NCBI RefSeq assembly: GCF_002929295.1
Contig: NZ_PJIM01000001.1
Span: 1,479,398-1,543,397 of the forward strand
Direction: 5' to 3'
Origin: Arthrobacter sp. SX1312
GTDB lineage: Bacteria > Actinomycetota > Actinomycetes > Actinomycetales > Micrococcaceae
DNA: 64,000 nt
In this document: in pieces, positions 1 to 9,824 of the stretch
Numbering within the stretch: position 1 is the first letter of the stretch
Layout: each line of letters opens with the position of its first letter
Position numbers and translations under genes: made by a program
Notes under the pieces: model-generated
What the model saw: only the letters and a program-made list of their open reading frames with translations
What the model was told of the DNA's origin: nothing
Database searches by the model: none

Positions 1-122
1 GTTCACCTGCGTAGGCCGTCCCTCACGGGCACTTTCGGATCCTGATCCTTCTTCCCTGCAGCTCACGAGTGAGCAACCGGGAAGCGGACGCGGACCGACC
101 GACGGTCTTTGGTGCCTCAAGC

Positions 123-1241
123 CTACGTGACGCCCGAAGCGTCTCCAAATCGGTGCGGGGGAAGCACCTTCTGCCAGCCTGCCGTCCGGCCCGCCGGCCG
201 GAAGCCGAGTGCCACGTTCACGTCGAGCATGAACGTGTTCTCCTCGGCGTTCCAGGTGTAGACGCGCTCCGCGCCGGGCCATTCCGCGAGCACACGCCGG
301 AAGTTGGCCGCCTTGAGCCACAGGCCGAGCCGGTGGCCCCGATGCTCGTCGAGGACCAGCGTGTCCTCCTGGTAGACGATGGTGGGCCTGGAGGCGAAGC
401 GCTCGAGGATGGTGTGCCCTACGAGGTGTCCGCTGGGCCGGTGCCGTGCCGCGCAGACAAGGCTCGATGTCCCGCCCTCCGCGGACCTCCCCTCCTCCCG
501 ACGGATGCGGTCCGCGTCCCACTGCTCCTCCTCCTGGGCGAAGCCGCCGAGCGGCGGGTCGGTGCTCATCTTCCGCCGCAGCAGGGAGTAGTCCGCCAGC
601 AGCCCGTCCGGGCAGCGCCCACCCCACGCCACCAGCTCGTAGTCGGGCGCGCCCACCCTGCCCGCATCCTGCTCCAGTTGCTGCACGCCCTCCAACCGGT
701 CGAGGTGCAGCACACTCAGGCGATCCACCTGGACGAGCTCGAATCCCGACCGCAGGGCGAGGATCGCGGACGCATCGCCGGCGGGGAAGGATCCCGCGCC
801 GGTCGGCGGGACGATCATGGCACCCTGGTCCCGGTCGTCCCCGACGGCCACGTCGCTCCAGGACATGATCGTGGTACGCCCCCTGAGCCGCACCTGCTGC
901 TCCGCGAAGGCGAGCAGCGCGGCACCCAGCCCCCGCCGCCGGTACGCCGGTAGCACCTCGATCTGCAGGAATGCCGCCTGCAGGTTGTCCCGGAGCGGGA
1001 AGCCGAGGCGCGCGTTGGCCACGATGCTGCTACCGTCCCGCGCCACCCCGAGCACGTACTCACGATCGGGGCTCGGCTGCATCATCGCGATTCGCTCGTC
1101 CGGCGCCGTGCAGAAATCGTCATGACCCCACACGGCGTGCTCCACCGCGTTGCTCACGGCCGCGCTCCGCCGGAACCCGTCGCCTCCCTCGACGTCGAGC
1201 GTGCGGGGAATCGGTAGCTGCTCGATGGTCGCCGTGATCAC
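123..1241 (-). CDS. GNAT family N-acetyltransferase, two-domain
   Basis: A 372-residue protein with two GNAT-like halves. The N-terminal half carries an acetyl-CoA loop of the form RRGLGA after a beta-strand (LQIEV). The C-terminal half carries RGHRLG and ends with an N-x-x-E/F-M helix region and GFRPAG, as in GNAT folds. The substrate cannot be told; tandem GNAT proteins act on amines, antibiotics or protein N-termini. I place the start at a GTG at 1241 because the frame further upstream runs into the rplA terminator. It is a single gene read toward the window's left end; nothing recognisable lies in bases 1-122. Confidence 0.8.
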   Translation of the reverse strand: MITATIEQLPIPRTLDVEGGDGFRRSAAVSNAVEHAVWGHDDFCTAPDERIAMMQPSPDREYVLGVARDGSSIVANARLGFPLRDNLQAAFLQIEVLPAYRRRGLGAALLAFAEQQVRLRGRTTIMSWSDVAVGDDRDQGAMIVPPTGAGSFPAGDASAILALRSGFELVQVDRLSVLHLDRLEGVQQLEQDAGRVGAPDYELVAWGGRCPDGLLADYSLLRRKMSTDPPLGGFAQEEEQWDADRIRREEGRSAEGGTSSLVCAARHRPSGHLVGHTILERFASRPTIVYQEDTLVLDEHRGHRLGLWLKAANFRRVLAEWPGAERVYTWNAEENTFMLDVNVALGFRPAGRTAGWQKVLPPHRFGDASGVT

Positions 1242-1295
1242 GGGCCCAGCATAGCCCTGCGATTGGGACCTCTCAATCACTGTTGCCCCCAGACA

Positions 1296-1333
1296 CGAAG
1301 AAGCCCCGCGGCTGATGCCGCGGGGCTTCTTCG
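1296..1333 (-). terminator. Terminator of the secE-nusG-rplK-rplA block
   Basis: Perfect inverted repeat with 17-bp arms (1296-1312 and 1317-1333) around a TGAT loop, 11 bases after the rplA stop codon. The outer arm CGAAGAAG/CTTCTTCG is the less GC-rich base. No long T-run follows, which is usual in high-GC actinobacteria. Confidence 0.85.
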
Positions 1334-1344
1334 GGAACAACGCC

Positions 1345-2049
1345 TCAGACGGCGAAGACCTTGGTGACGTTCGGGTCGACGGAGATGCCGGGACCGAAGG
1401 TCGTCGAGACGGTCGCCTTCTGGATGTAGCGGCCCTTCGAGGCGGAGGGCTTCAGGCGGAGGATCTCCTCGAGCGCCGCGGCGTAGTTCTCGCCCAGCTT
1501 CTGCTCGTCGAAGGACACCTTGCCGATAATGAAGTGGAGGTTCGAGTGCTTGTCGACGCGGAAGTCGATCTTGCCACCCTTGATGTCGGTGACTGCCTTC
1601 GCGACATCTGCCGTGACCGTACCGGTCTTCGGGTTCGGCATCAGGTTGCGGGGGCCGAGGATCTTTCCGAGGCGTCCCACCTTGCCCATGAGGTCAGGGG
1701 TCGCCACGGCCGCGTCGAAGTCGGTCCAGCCGCCGGAGACCTTTTCGATCATGTCGTCGGACCCGACGAAGTCGGCGCCGGCCGCGATGGCCGCCTCTGC
1801 CTTCTCGCCGGTCGCGAAGACCAGGACGCGGGCGGTCTTGCCGGTGCCGTGGGGGAGGTTCACGGTGCCGCGGACCATCTGGTCCGCCTTGCGGGGATCC
1901 ACTCCGAGACGGAAGGACACCTCGACCGTGGCGTCGAACGTGGAAGGGTTGGTCTCCTTCGCGAGGACTACCGCTTCGAGGGGGGCGTACTGCTTGTCCG
2001 CCTCGATCTTCGCGGCAGCTCCCTTGTATGCTTTGCTGCGCTGTGCCAT
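1345..2049 (-). CDS. rplA: 50S ribosomal protein L1
   Basis: 234 residues, the usual L1 length. L1 forms the mobile stalk at the ribosomal E site and commonly represses its own operon by binding the mRNA. The sequence runs from [10 protein letters not shown] to an end with a typical VDPN near the C-terminus, and includes the conserved [14 protein letters not shown] segment of L1. The start at 2049 has an AAGGAG about 11 bases upstream; an upstream in-frame extension lacks L1 similarity. It is the last gene of the leftward block, 142 bases after rplK, and is followed by a strong terminator. Confidence 0.97.
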   Translation of the reverse strand: MAQRSKAYKGAAAKIEADKQYAPLEAVVLAKETNPSTFDATVEVSFRLGVDPRKADQMVRGTVNLPHGTGKTARVLVFATGEKAEAAIAAGADFVGSDDMIEKVSGGWTDFDAAVATPDLMGKVGRLGKILGPRNLMPNPKTGTVTADVAKAVTDIKGGKIDFRVDKHSNLHFIIGKVSFDEQKLGENYAAALEEILRLKPSASKGRYIQKATVSTTFGPGISVDPNVTKVFAV

Positions 2050-2191
2050 CTGCTTGTTCTCCTTATGCAGTCGTGGTCTGCGGACCGCGCTGGGCCCTGC
2101 CACTCACGACGTCGTCCGCGGGAGCGTCGCCGTCGTGCCTATTGGTGGTGTGCCCTGTCCGTCGAAGCCGGACCGGGCGGGGGTGGGGTGG

Positions 2192-2623
2192 TTAGCCCTC
2201 GACCGTGATGCCCATGGAGCGGGCGGTACCGGCGATGATCTTCGCGGCTGCCTGGACGTCGTTGGCGTTGAGGTCTTCCATCTTCATGGTGGCGATCTCC
2301 TCGACCTGGGCGTTGGTCAGCTTGGCGACCTTGACCGTGTGGGGCGTCCCCGAGCCCTTGGCGACTCCGGCCGCCTTCTTGATCAGCTCGGCTGCCGGCG
2401 GGGTCTTCGTGACGAAGGTGAACGAACGGTCCTCGTACACCGTGATCTCGACGGGAATGACGTTGCCGCGCTGGGACTCCGTGGCGGCGTTGTACGCCTT
2501 GCAGAATTCCATGATGTTGACACCGTGCTGGCCAAGCGCGGGACCGATGGGAGGGGCCGGGTTGGCGGCACCTGCATTGATCTGCAGCTTGATGAGGCCG
2601 GTGACCTTTTTCTTGGGGGCCAT
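2192..2623 (-). CDS. rplK: 50S ribosomal protein L11
   Basis: 143 residues, matching L11. It forms the GTPase-associated centre with 23S rRNA and is needed for the stringent response through RelA/Rsh and for thiopeptide binding. The N-terminal domain shows the proline-rich [20 protein letters not shown] signature; the C-terminal RNA-binding domain ends MGITVEG. The start MAPKKKV at 2623 has AGAAGGA just upstream; a longer frame beginning at 2644 would include the ribosome-binding site. It follows nusG after a 122-base gap full of hairpins and precedes rplA. Confidence 0.97.
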
Positions 2624-2650
2624 GAAAGGGTCCTTCTCTTGCATTGCGAT

Positions 2651-2739
2651 CCCGCGGGACAGGAGCGTCCTGCGGGGTGGTGGCCGTCATGGCGTGACGG
2701 CCTTCACGGTGCCCCCGGCCAAGCACGCCGGGTGGCACC
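2651..2739 (-). promoter_or_regulatory. Three consecutive hairpins in the rplK leader
   Basis: Between the nusG stop and rplK there are three stems: 2708-2739 (GGTGCC and CCCGGC arms, 12 pairs with one bulged base), 2682-2702 (GGCCGTCA/TGACGGCC with a 5-base loop) and 2651-2676 (ten pairs with one G-U, 6-base loop). None is followed by a T-run. They could be an attenuator, an RNase site or the L1 feedback site; which one is not decidable from sequence alone. Confidence 0.6.
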
Positions 2740-2745
2740 GAAGCT

Positions 2746-3669
2746 TTACTGGATCTTGGTGACCTGGTTGTAGGAGAGCGTGACCGGGGTCTCGCGCTCG
2801 AAGATCGAGACGAGCACGACGAGCTGCTGCGACTCGTGCTTGATCTCGGAGATCGTCGCCGGGAGGGTCTCGAAGGGACCCTCGTTGACGGTGACGGACT
2901 CGCCGACCTCGAAGTTGACCGTTGCGGGGGTGAACTGCGGCTGGACGGGCTTGCCGGACACCGCGTCCGTGTGGACGATGGTGTGCTCGAGCATCGAGAA
3001 GACCTCGGAGAGGCTCAGCGGGACCGGGTTGTGGGCATTGCCCACGAAGCCGGTGACGCCCGGGGTGTGCCGTACGGCACCCCAGGACTCGTCGGTCAGT
3101 TCCATACGGACCAGTACGTAGCCGGGGATACGCACGCGGTTGACGATCTTCCGCGTGGTGTTCTTGATCTCGACGACCTCTTCCATCGGGACCTGGATCT
3201 CGAAGATGTAGTCTTCCATGTCCAGCGTCTGGATGCGGGTCTCGAGGTTCGCCTTCACGCGGTTCTCGTAGCCGGCGTAGGAGTGGATGACGAACCAGTC
3301 GCCCTCCTGGCGGCGGAGTTTCGCCTTAAACGCGACCACGGGGTCCTCGACGGGAGCTTCCTCGGCGGCCTCGTCGGTGGCTTCCGGGGCCTCCGCCTCG
3401 GCGTCCCCGGACACGGCATCCGCTTCGTCGGCGTCGTCGTCGGCGTAGTCGTCGTCATCGGCGGCAGTGTCGGCGTCGGAGGCTGCGGCCTCGTCGACGG
3501 CGTCGATCGCCGTGGCCTCGAGGTCGGAGTCGGTGGAGTCGTCGACCGCGTCGGAGCCGTCAGCAGGCACGTCGATGTCGGCGGAGTCCACCTCCGCCTC
3601 CGTCCCGTACTCCTCGTTCTCCAGACCATCTTCGGGAGTGATCTGCCGTTCGAGTTCTTGCTCGGACAC
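2746..3669 (-). CDS. nusG: Transcription termination/antitermination protein NusG
   Basis: 307 residues, much longer than the about 180 of E. coli NusG. Residues 1 to about 112 are an Asp/Glu/Ala-rich, low-complexity acidic extension (for example a run of D and A around residues 68-82). The NGN domain starts about residue 120 ([18 protein letters not shown]) and contacts RNA polymerase. The C-terminal KOW domain ([19 protein letters not shown]) binds Rho or ribosomal protein S10. Acidic extensions are known in actinobacterial NusG; the role here is unproven. Downstream of secE and upstream of rplK in the conserved block. Confidence 0.95.
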   Translation of the reverse strand: MSEQELERQITPEDGLENEEYGTEAEVDSADIDVPADGSDAVDDSTDSDLEATAIDAVDEAAASDADTAADDDDYADDDADEADAVSGDAEAEAPEATDEAAEEAPVEDPVVAFKAKLRRQEGDWFVIHSYAGYENRVKANLETRIQTLDMEDYIFEIQVPMEEVVEIKNTTRKIVNRVRIPGYVLVRMELTDESWGAVRHTPGVTGFVGNAHNPVPLSLSEVFSMLEHTIVHTDAVSGKPVQPQFTPATVNFEVGESVTVNEGPFETLPATISEIKHESQQLVVLVSIFERETPVTLSYNQVTKIQ

Positions 3670-3773
3670 CTAGCCGCCTGCTTTCTGACATTCTTCGAAG
3701 GTTGTTCTGCTTGCCTGCACTCGACCCGGCGCTCCGCCGGCGGTGCGTCGGTGGGGTGTCCCCCAGGGCAACG

Positions 3774-4031
3774 TCAGTTGCCGCCGAACACCCACAGCGC
3801 GCCGGCCCCGAACAGGAGGTCCAGTCCGGTCACGATGAGCATCATGATGATCACGAAGACGAGGACGGTGATGGTGAATCGGACCAGCTCCCGACGGGTC
3901 GGCGTGACGACCTTCCCGAGCTCCGCGAGGACCTGGCGGATGAACAGCATGATGCGTCCGAAGAACCCGCGCTGGGGTTCCTTCTTCTCGGAGGGGCTTC
4001 CCTTGGAGCTGCTCGCAGCCGTATCGGTCAC
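3774..4031 (-). CDS. secE: Preprotein translocase subunit SecE
   Basis: 85 residues with one C-terminal membrane span (about residues 52-74, FTITVLVFVIIMMLIVTGLDLLF), as in single-span SecE proteins. SecE clamps SecY in the membrane. The conserved amphipathic segment before the span (FIRQVLAELGKVVTPTRREL) is present. I choose the GTG at 4031 (VTDTAAS) because GAGG lies six bases upstream; an ATG at 4043 in the same frame has no visible ribosome-binding site. It lies between tRNA-Trp and nusG, the usual actinobacterial arrangement. Confidence 0.93.
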   Translation of the reverse strand: MTDTAASSSKGSPSEKKEPQRGFFGRIMLFIRQVLAELGKVVTPTRRELVRFTITVLVFVIIMMLIVTGLDLLFGAGALWVFGGN

Positions 4032-4184
4032 CGTCAACCTCATCAATCTGTGTGGTGTTCCAGCCGGACCACCAGAGGCGCGTCCAGCTGATCATGTTTA
4101 CCGTCGCGCGGAACCGATACCTGCGTCGGGACTTCGTGATCTGTTTCTGCCGTGCCTTCGCCGTCGTTCCGCGAAGGCCACGCG

Positions 4185-4257
4185 CAGGGCAGACAGGACT
4201 CGAACCTGCAACCTGCGGTTTTGGAGACCGCTGCGCTACCAATTGCGCCACTACCCT
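4185..4257 (-). tRNA. tRNA-Trp (anticodon CCA)
   Basis: Cloverleaf of 73 nt: acceptor AGGGTAG pairs with CTGCCCT (one G-U), D-arm GGCGCAATTGGTAGCGC, anticodon loop CTCCAAA with CCA at 4222-4224, T-arm loop TTCGAGT. CCA is not encoded. It stands directly upstream of secE on the same strand. Confidence 0.96.
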
Positions 4258-4525
4258 TTGGTCTTGAACCGGTACAGCTCCACTCCGGACGGCCCGGGGA
4301 GGGCACGAACCATCATGGTGTTTCAACACCGAGGGACAAGTCTACGCATTCACCGCCGGAACGTCGAACCGGCAGCATGCGCCCCCGCCACGGCGCCCTC
4401 CCCGGACGTGGCACGGCAGCGGCCGCGCGGACGCTCCGGCGCAGGGAGGCGGCCCTGTTCGGGCCCTGGCAGGTGCCAGCGCCTAAGCTGGGACGAGACA
4501 CTTGCCCCCCATGGAACGGGACCCG

Positions 4526-5761
4526 ATGAACGCGACGACCGACGACTCCGCCCGCGCAGCACTCCCCCGGATCTCCCGACGGATCGGCTCGATCGCGGAG
4601 TCCGCGACACTCGCCGTGGACGCCAAGGCCAAGGCCCTGAAGGCTGCCGGGCGCCCCGTGATCGGGTTCGGCGCGGGTGAGCCCGACTTCCCCACCCCGG
4701 ACTACATCGTCGAGGCGGCGATCGAGGCGGCCCGCCAGCCGCGGTTCCACCGCTACTCCCCCGCCGGCGGACTGCCGGAACTGAAGCAGGCGATCGCCGC
4801 CAAGACGCTGCGCGACTCCGGCTACGGCGTCGACCCGTCCCAGGTGCTGGTGACGAACGGCGGCAAGCAGGCCGTGTACGAATCCTTCGCCGCGCTCCTC
4901 GATCCCGGGGACGAGGTCCTGGTACCCACTCCGTTCTGGACCACCTACCCCGAGGCCATCCGCCTGGCCGGCGGTGTGCCGGTCGAGGTGTTCGCCGGCC
5001 CCGAGCAGGGTTACCTGGTGACGGTGGACCAGCTGGCGGCCGCCCTGACGCCGCGCACCAAGGTGCTCCTCTTCGTCTCGCCGTCCAACCCCACCGGTGC
5101 GGTGTACGGCCCGGACGCCGTACGGGAGATCGGCGAGTGGGCTGCGGCGCGCGGACTGTGGGTCGTCACCGACGAGATCTACGAGCACCTGACGTACGAC
5201 GACGTCCCGTTCACCTCGATCGCGACGGCGGCCCCCGCCCTCGGCGACAGGGTGGTGGTGCTCAACGGCGTCGCGAAGACCTATGCGATGACCGGATGGC
5301 GCGTGGGCTGGATGATCGGACCGAACGACCTCGTGAAGGCGGCGACCAACCTGCAGTCGCACGCGACGTCGAACGTCTCCAACGTGCCGCAGATGGCGGC
5401 GCTCGCCGCCGTCTCGGGCCCGCTGACGGCGGTCGAGGAGATGAAGGTCGCGTTCGACCGGCGGCGCCGCGCGATGGTCTCGGCGCTCGACGCGATCGAG
5501 GGCGTCGAATGCCCCACCCCGCACGGGGCCTTCTACGCCTACGCGGATGTCCGCGCCCTCCTCGGCAGGAGCTTCGACGGCGCCACGCCCGCGACGTCCG
5601 CCGAACTCGCCGCACTGATCCTCGAGAGGGTGGAGGTCGCCGTCGTTCCCGGCGAGGCCTTCGGGCCCAGCGGATACCTGCGGTTGTCCTACGCCCTCGG
5701 CGACGAGGACCTCGCGACGGGTGTGCGCCGGCTGCAGGAGTTCCTCGGGTCCGTCCGCTGA
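4526..5761 (+). CDS. Pyridoxal-phosphate aminotransferase, aspartate-aminotransferase type
   Basis: 411 residues, class I/II aminotransferase fold. The PLP lysine is K251 in the motif [14 protein letters not shown]; other family marks are [12 protein letters not shown] near residue 55, NPTGAVY, and the C-terminal RLSYA arginine that binds the substrate carboxylate. Family members transfer amino groups between aspartate (or related acids) and 2-oxoglutarate. Start MNATTDD at 4526 fits homologues; ATG 4511 and TTG 4502 are in frame. It is divergent from tRNA-Trp-secE; Streptomyces also has an aspC-like gene beside secE. Confidence 0.9.
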   Translation: MNATTDDSARAALPRISRRIGSIAESATLAVDAKAKALKAAGRPVIGFGAGEPDFPTPDYIVEAAIEAARQPRFHRYSPAGGLPELKQAIAAKTLRDSGYGVDPSQVLVTNGGKQAVYESFAALLDPGDEVLVPTPFWTTYPEAIRLAGGVPVEVFAGPEQGYLVTVDQLAAALTPRTKVLLFVSPSNPTGAVYGPDAVREIGEWAAARGLWVVTDEIYEHLTYDDVPFTSIATAAPALGDRVVVLNGVAKTYAMTGWRVGWMIGPNDLVKAATNLQSHATSNVSNVPQMAALAAVSGPLTAVEEMKVAFDRRRRAMVSALDAIEGVECPTPHGAFYAYADVRALLGRSFDGATPATSAELAALILERVEVAVVPGEAFGPSGYLRLSYALGDEDLATGVRRLQEFLGSVR

Positions 5762-5799
5762 CGCGACGGCCAGGGCGCCCGGCCACGGCCGGCGGCTGA

Positions 5800-6474
5800 T
5801 CAGAGCAGCCGGCGCTCCGTGGCCCAGCGCGTGAGCTCGTGGCGGGAGGAGAGCTGCAGCTTCCGGAGGACCGCCGACACATGGGTCTCGACGGTCTTGA
5901 CGGAGATGAACAGCTCCTTCGCCGTCTCCTTGTAGCTGTAGCCGCGGGCGATCAGCCTCATGACCTCCAGTTCGCGTGCGGACAGGCGATCGAGCTCGTC
6001 GTCGACGGCGACCGACGCCGTCCCGAACGCATCGAGGACGAATCCGGCGAGCCGCGGCGAGAAGACGGCGTCCCCCGAGGCGATGCGCTGCACGGCATCG
6101 GTGATCTCCGGCCCGGAGATGGTCTTCGTGACGTAGCCGCGGGCCCCCGCGCGGATGACGGCGACGACGTCCTCGGCCGAGTCGGACACGCTCAGCGCCA
6201 GGAAGCGGGACGGGACGCCGAGCCGGGAGCACCGGTGGATGACCTCCGCGCCGCCGCCGCCCCGCCCGCCCGGCAGGTGCACGTCGAGGAGGACGACGTC
6301 GGGCCGCATGGCATCGATCACGGTCTCCGCCTCCTCGACCGTCGCCGCTTCGCCGAGGACCCGGATCACGGGGCCGAGCGCCGCACGGAGCCCTGCTCGG
6401 AAGATCCCGTGGTCGTCGACGATGACCACGGAGACGGTTCCCGGAGCCGGTCCCGGTTCATCCATGCTGTCCAT
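5800..6474 (-). CDS. Response regulator, NarL/LuxR family (PspC-kinase partner)
   Basis: 224 residues: receiver domain (VVIVDDHG near residue 17, phospho-acceptor D64 in LLDVHLP, switch Ser and lysine in YVTKTISG) followed by a LuxR-type helix-turn-helix (LSARELEVMRLIARGYSYKETAKELFISVKTVETHVS). Start at 6474 has GGGAG upstream; a longer in-frame start at 6519 lacks one. It lies 111 bases downstream of the PspC-histidine kinase on the same strand and is almost surely its partner. Likely targets include the divergent PspC genes, an inference from position. Confidence 0.92.
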   Translation of the reverse strand: MDSMDEPGPAPGTVSVVIVDDHGIFRAGLRAALGPVIRVLGEAATVEEAETVIDAMRPDVVLLDVHLPGGRGGGGAEVIHRCSRLGVPSRFLALSVSDSAEDVVAVIRAGARGYVTKTISGPEITDAVQRIASGDAVFSPRLAGFVLDAFGTASVAVDDELDRLSARELEVMRLIARGYSYKETAKELFISVKTVETHVSAVLRKLQLSSRHELTRWATERRLL

Positions 6475-6585
6475 GTGTCTCCCTTCCGGCCGTCGGCCGT
6501 CCGTCCTGTCGCCATGCACGGCTGCCGATCGTCCCGGCGCCTCGGCCGCCGGGCACCCCGATCGCCCCGGGGCGGGGCCGCGTCC

Positions 6586-7971
6586 TCATGCGGGGACGCC
6601 GGTGGCCCGGGGCAGGCGGAGCCGCACCTCGGTGCCGTCCGCATCGCTGCGGAGTTCCGCCGTTCCACCGTGACGCTGCATCCTGCTGTGGATCGACTCC
6701 CGGATGCCCAGGCGGTCGGCCGGGACCGCCGCCGGGTCGAAGCCCGGGCCGCGGTCGCGCACGAAGACCTCCATGGTCTCCGGTCCGGCCTCGAGGTACA
6801 CCGACACGGCGACACCGGCGTGCTTCGCCGCGTTGAGCATTGCTTCACGGGCTGCCTGCGCGAGGGCGTCCTCGGCCTGCCCGAGAGGGGCGTCGCCCAC
6901 GGCGACGACGGTGACCGGGTGCCCGTAGAGGTCCTCGATCTCCCCGGCCATGCTCCGGAGCCGTTCGGCGAGGCTGACGGGGTCCCGCCCGGCGTCGGCG
7001 AACAGCCACTGGCGCAGCTCGCGTTCCTGGGCCCGGGCCAGGCGCAGCACATCCGTCTCCGAGTCCGCCCGATTCTGGATGAGGGCCAGGGTCTGCAGTA
7101 CCGAGTCGTGGAGGTGCGCGGCGATCTCCGCGCGTTCCGTCTCCCGCACACGGGCTGCCTGCTCGCTCTCCAGGTCCCGCCAGAACTTGAGGCCCCAGGG
7201 GGCGAGGACCAGCCCCACGCCTGCGAGGACGGCGAGGACGGCGACGAGGGTCGCCATGGTCAGGGTCCACGAACCGCTGCTGGAGAGTGCAACGAGGACC
7301 CCCGCGATGACGAGCACCATGCCGGCGAACAGGCGCAGGGCGCCGCCCGCCCGCTCGGCGCCGGCCCGGTTCATCACCCGTGCCCGGCGCACGTCGTCGA
7401 GCTGGGACCAGGCGAGGGCTGCGCCCGTCGCGACGACCGCGATGGGGACGAGGAAGCCCCAGTCGACCGCGACGCCCAGCAGCTGCACCACGAGGACGGC
7501 CGCAGCGACCAGCAGTGCGGTGCCGAACAGGATCTCCCGGTGCCCGGCACGCTCCGTGCGGTCGCTCCAGGAGTCGGCGGCGAAGGGATCGGCGCCGTCG
7601 GGCCGCGCCCCTGCAGGAGCCGAGCCTGCGGGAGGTGCGCCGGAGCCGGTCTGTCCCGTGCCGGGCAGCACGGCGAGGGAGGCGGCCGGCCGGCCCGTCC
7701 GACCACCGAGGTCGTCCTGGGGGCCCGTCGCGCCGACGTCGTGCATGAAGGCCGCAGGACCCCTCCTGTGTCCCGCCGCAGCGGCCCGGTCCGACGCCGT
7801 CGGAACGAAGATCCAGAGCCAGGCGTACAGGAAGACTCCAGCGCCGGAGGCGAGGGTCAGGACCGCCATGCCGACCCGGACCCAGGACCGGGGGACGCCC
7901 AGATGAGCCGCGAGGCCCGCGCACACGCCGGCGATGATGCCGTCGGAGGTGCGCAGCAGCGGGGGTCTCAT
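6586..7971 (-). CDS. PspC-domain sensor histidine kinase
   Basis: 461 residues. An N-terminal PspC domain (about 1-60, GIIAGVCAGLAAHLGVPRSWVRVG then a membrane span) is fused through a Gly/Pro/Ala-rich linker to three or four further membrane spans (about 146-260) and a HisKA_3-type kinase core. The phospho-acceptor is probably H288 in AHLHDSVLQ; the ATP-binding domain shows EAMLNAAKHAG and DRGPGFDP. Such fusions sense envelope stress in actinobacteria. It sits upstream of the LuxR-type regulator and divergent from the PspC membrane proteins at 8097-10378. Confidence 0.92.
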   Translation of the reverse strand: MRPPLLRTSDGIIAGVCAGLAAHLGVPRSWVRVGMAVLTLASGAGVFLYAWLWIFVPTASDRAAAAGHRRGPAAFMHDVGATGPQDDLGGRTGRPAASLAVLPGTGQTGSGAPPAGSAPAGARPDGADPFAADSWSDRTERAGHREILFGTALLVAAAVLVVQLLGVAVDWGFLVPIAVVATGAALAWSQLDDVRRARVMNRAGAERAGGALRLFAGMVLVIAGVLVALSSSGSWTLTMATLVAVLAVLAGVGLVLAPWGLKFWRDLESEQAARVRETERAEIAAHLHDSVLQTLALIQNRADSETDVLRLARAQERELRQWLFADAGRDPVSLAERLRSMAGEIEDLYGHPVTVVAVGDAPLGQAEDALAQAAREAMLNAAKHAGVAVSVYLEAGPETMEVFVRDRGPGFDPAAVPADRLGIRESIHSRMQRHGGTAELRSDADGTEVRLRLPRATGVPA

Positions 7972-8096
7972 GTCCTCATCAAAGCACGCCGAGGGCCGCT
8001 CGGGGACGGTCCCGGAGCAGATTCAGGGGGCTCTCAGGGTTCAATCAGGGTAGGCCCCGATGTGCGCGCCACGGCGTGGGCGGAAGGATGGGGGAC

Positions 8097-9824
8097 ATGA
8101 CCTCAGCACCACCGCCAGGCGGGCCGTCCTGGCACCAAGAACCGGCCGCATCGCACCCCGCGGGACCTCCCGCGTCGTCGTCGTTCTTCCGCTGGTTGCG
8201 GGGACTCGACATCACCCGGACCCCGGACCGCTGGGTCGGTGGAGTAGCCGGCGGCGTGGCCCGGCGCACCGGCCTGGACATCGCCCTCGTCCGCGGACTG
8301 ATCGTGATCCTCGCGGTCTTCGGCGGTATCGGTGTGCTGCTGTACGGGCTCGCCTGGGCGCTGCTGCCGGAACCGGACGGGCGCATCCACGTGGAGCAGG
8401 CCGGCCGGGGCTCCTGGACCTCGGGACTGACCGGGGCCGCCGCGCTCGTGGCGATCGGCCTCTGGCGCCCGAATCTGCCCTACCTCGACGGCGGCGGTGC
8501 GGGCGGCCTGCTGTGGACCCTGTTCTGGATCGGCGCCGTCGTCCTCTTCGTGTACTGGATCATCAACCGCTCCACCGGCGGACAGGCCCGCCGGGACATC
8601 CCCGGTGGCCCGTCGACCCCCGGCGGGTCGGGCAGCGGCCCCGTGCCGCCGTCGGGTCCGGTACCGGACCGGGGTGACCCGGGGCGTCCCGGCCCCGTGC
8701 CGCCGTCGGGTCCGGACGGTGAAGCACCCGCGGCAGGACCGGCAGCAGGTCCCGGCGGGGGCTCGCCCGATGACGACTCCTCCAGTGGTCCGGTCGGCTC
8801 CGGCTTCCCCGTCGGCTCCGACACGGAACGGGACGGAGGAGCCGACGGCGCAGCGGACGACGGGGCGGATGACGGCGCGGATGACGGCGCGGACGGGAGC
8901 ACCGACGATCCTGCCGACGACGACGCCGCGGCCGACGCCGGGCACCGCACCGTACCCCTGCCGTACCAGCCCCGCGCCTACTCGGCGACGGAGCCGTGGG
9001 CGCAGCAGACCCAGCCGTTGCCCTACGAGCCAGGGTCGTCCTGGTCAGGGTCCACGTATCCGGGGGCCTACATGGCCCCCGCCATCGGCCGGCCACCGGT
9101 CACGAAGTACCGGCCGCCGCGGCCTCCCGGGCCCGTCACGGCACTGCTGGTCGGCGGGGCCGTCGTCGTCGGGGCAACGCTCCTCGCCCTCGACTACGTC
9201 GGAATGCTGGATCTCGCCAATCCGGTCGTCGTCGCCCTCGCTGCGGCTTCGATCGTCCTCGCCCTCGGTGTCATCGGGCTCGGAGCATGGGGGCGCACCT
9301 CCGGATTCGCCGGATTCGCGGCGGCGCTCGCCGTCATCGGCGCACTCATCGCGTCCTTCACGATCGTGGGCGGCGCATGGATCGTCGCCGAGGAGCGGAG
9401 GGCCACCCCGGTGTCGCTGCAGGCCGCCTCCGGCGGCTACAGCGTCCTGGCCTCGCAGAGCACCATCGATCTCACCAGCCTGCCGCCGCTGTCCCGCGAC
9501 GTCGTGGTGCCGGTCAACTCGCTCGCCAGCGCCGTCACCGTGGTGGTGCCCGACGACGTCCCGATCGAGGTCCGCACACGGATGGCGCTGGGCAGCTCCG
9601 GGACCCGCGGGACCCTGGAGGGGCCGGACGGCTCGTCCGCGGAGCCCCGGAGCGACGGCGGTGTCCTGCAGCTGCGGAACGGCACGCTGAACCCCGACGC
9701 CACCGGATCGGCGATCGTCCTCGACGTGCGCGGCGCGATGAGCGACGTCAGCATCGTCACCGCTCCCGGCTCCGGCGACACCCCTTCGACCATCAGTCCC
9801 ACCCCGACCGGAGACACACCATGA
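8097..9824 (+). CDS. PspC-domain membrane protein with disordered linker
   Basis: 575 residues. A PspC domain lies at about residues 35-100 (RWVGGVAGGVARRTGLDIALVRGL plus a span), then two more hydrophobic segments, a long Gly/Pro/Ser/Asp-rich region (about 165-300) with repeats of DDGA, three spans (about 340-430), and a C-terminal soluble domain of about 130 residues. The tail resembles adhesin/LiaF-like stress domains in being beta-rich, but I cannot assign it firmly. Start at 8097 with AAGGA nearby. Overlaps the next gene by four bases (ATGA), so they are co-translated. Divergent from the PspC kinase. Confidence 0.85.
   Translation: MTSAPPPGGPSWHQEPAASHPAGPPASSSFFRWLRGLDITRTPDRWVGGVAGGVARRTGLDIALVRGLIVILAVFGGIGVLLYGLAWALLPEPDGRIHVEQAGRGSWTSGLTGAAALVAIGLWRPNLPYLDGGGAGGLLWTLFWIGAVVLFVYWIINRSTGGQARRDIPGGPSTPGGSGSGPVPPSGPVPDRGDPGRPGPVPPSGPDGEAPAAGPAAGPGGGSPDDDSSSGPVGSGFPVGSDTERDGGADGAADDGADDGADDGADGSTDDPADDDAAADAGHRTVPLPYQPRAYSATEPWAQQTQPLPYEPGSSWSGSTYPGAYMAPAIGRPPVTKYRPPRPPGPVTALLVGGAVVVGATLLALDYVGMLDLANPVVVALAAASIVLALGVIGLGAWGRTSGFAGFAAALAVIGALIASFTIVGGAWIVAEERRATPVSLQAASGGYSVLASQSTIDLTSLPPLSRDVVVPVNSLASAVTVVVPDDVPIEVRTRMALGSSGTRGTLEGPDGSSAEPRSDGGVLQLRNGTLNPDATGSAIVLDVRGAMSDVSIVTAPGSGDTPSTISPTPTGDTP

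Noticed and set aside
8641-8720. Direct repeats in the PspC linker as a functional repeat
   Set aside because: Short Gly/Pro/Ser-coding duplications expected in a disordered linker; not treated as a separate element.
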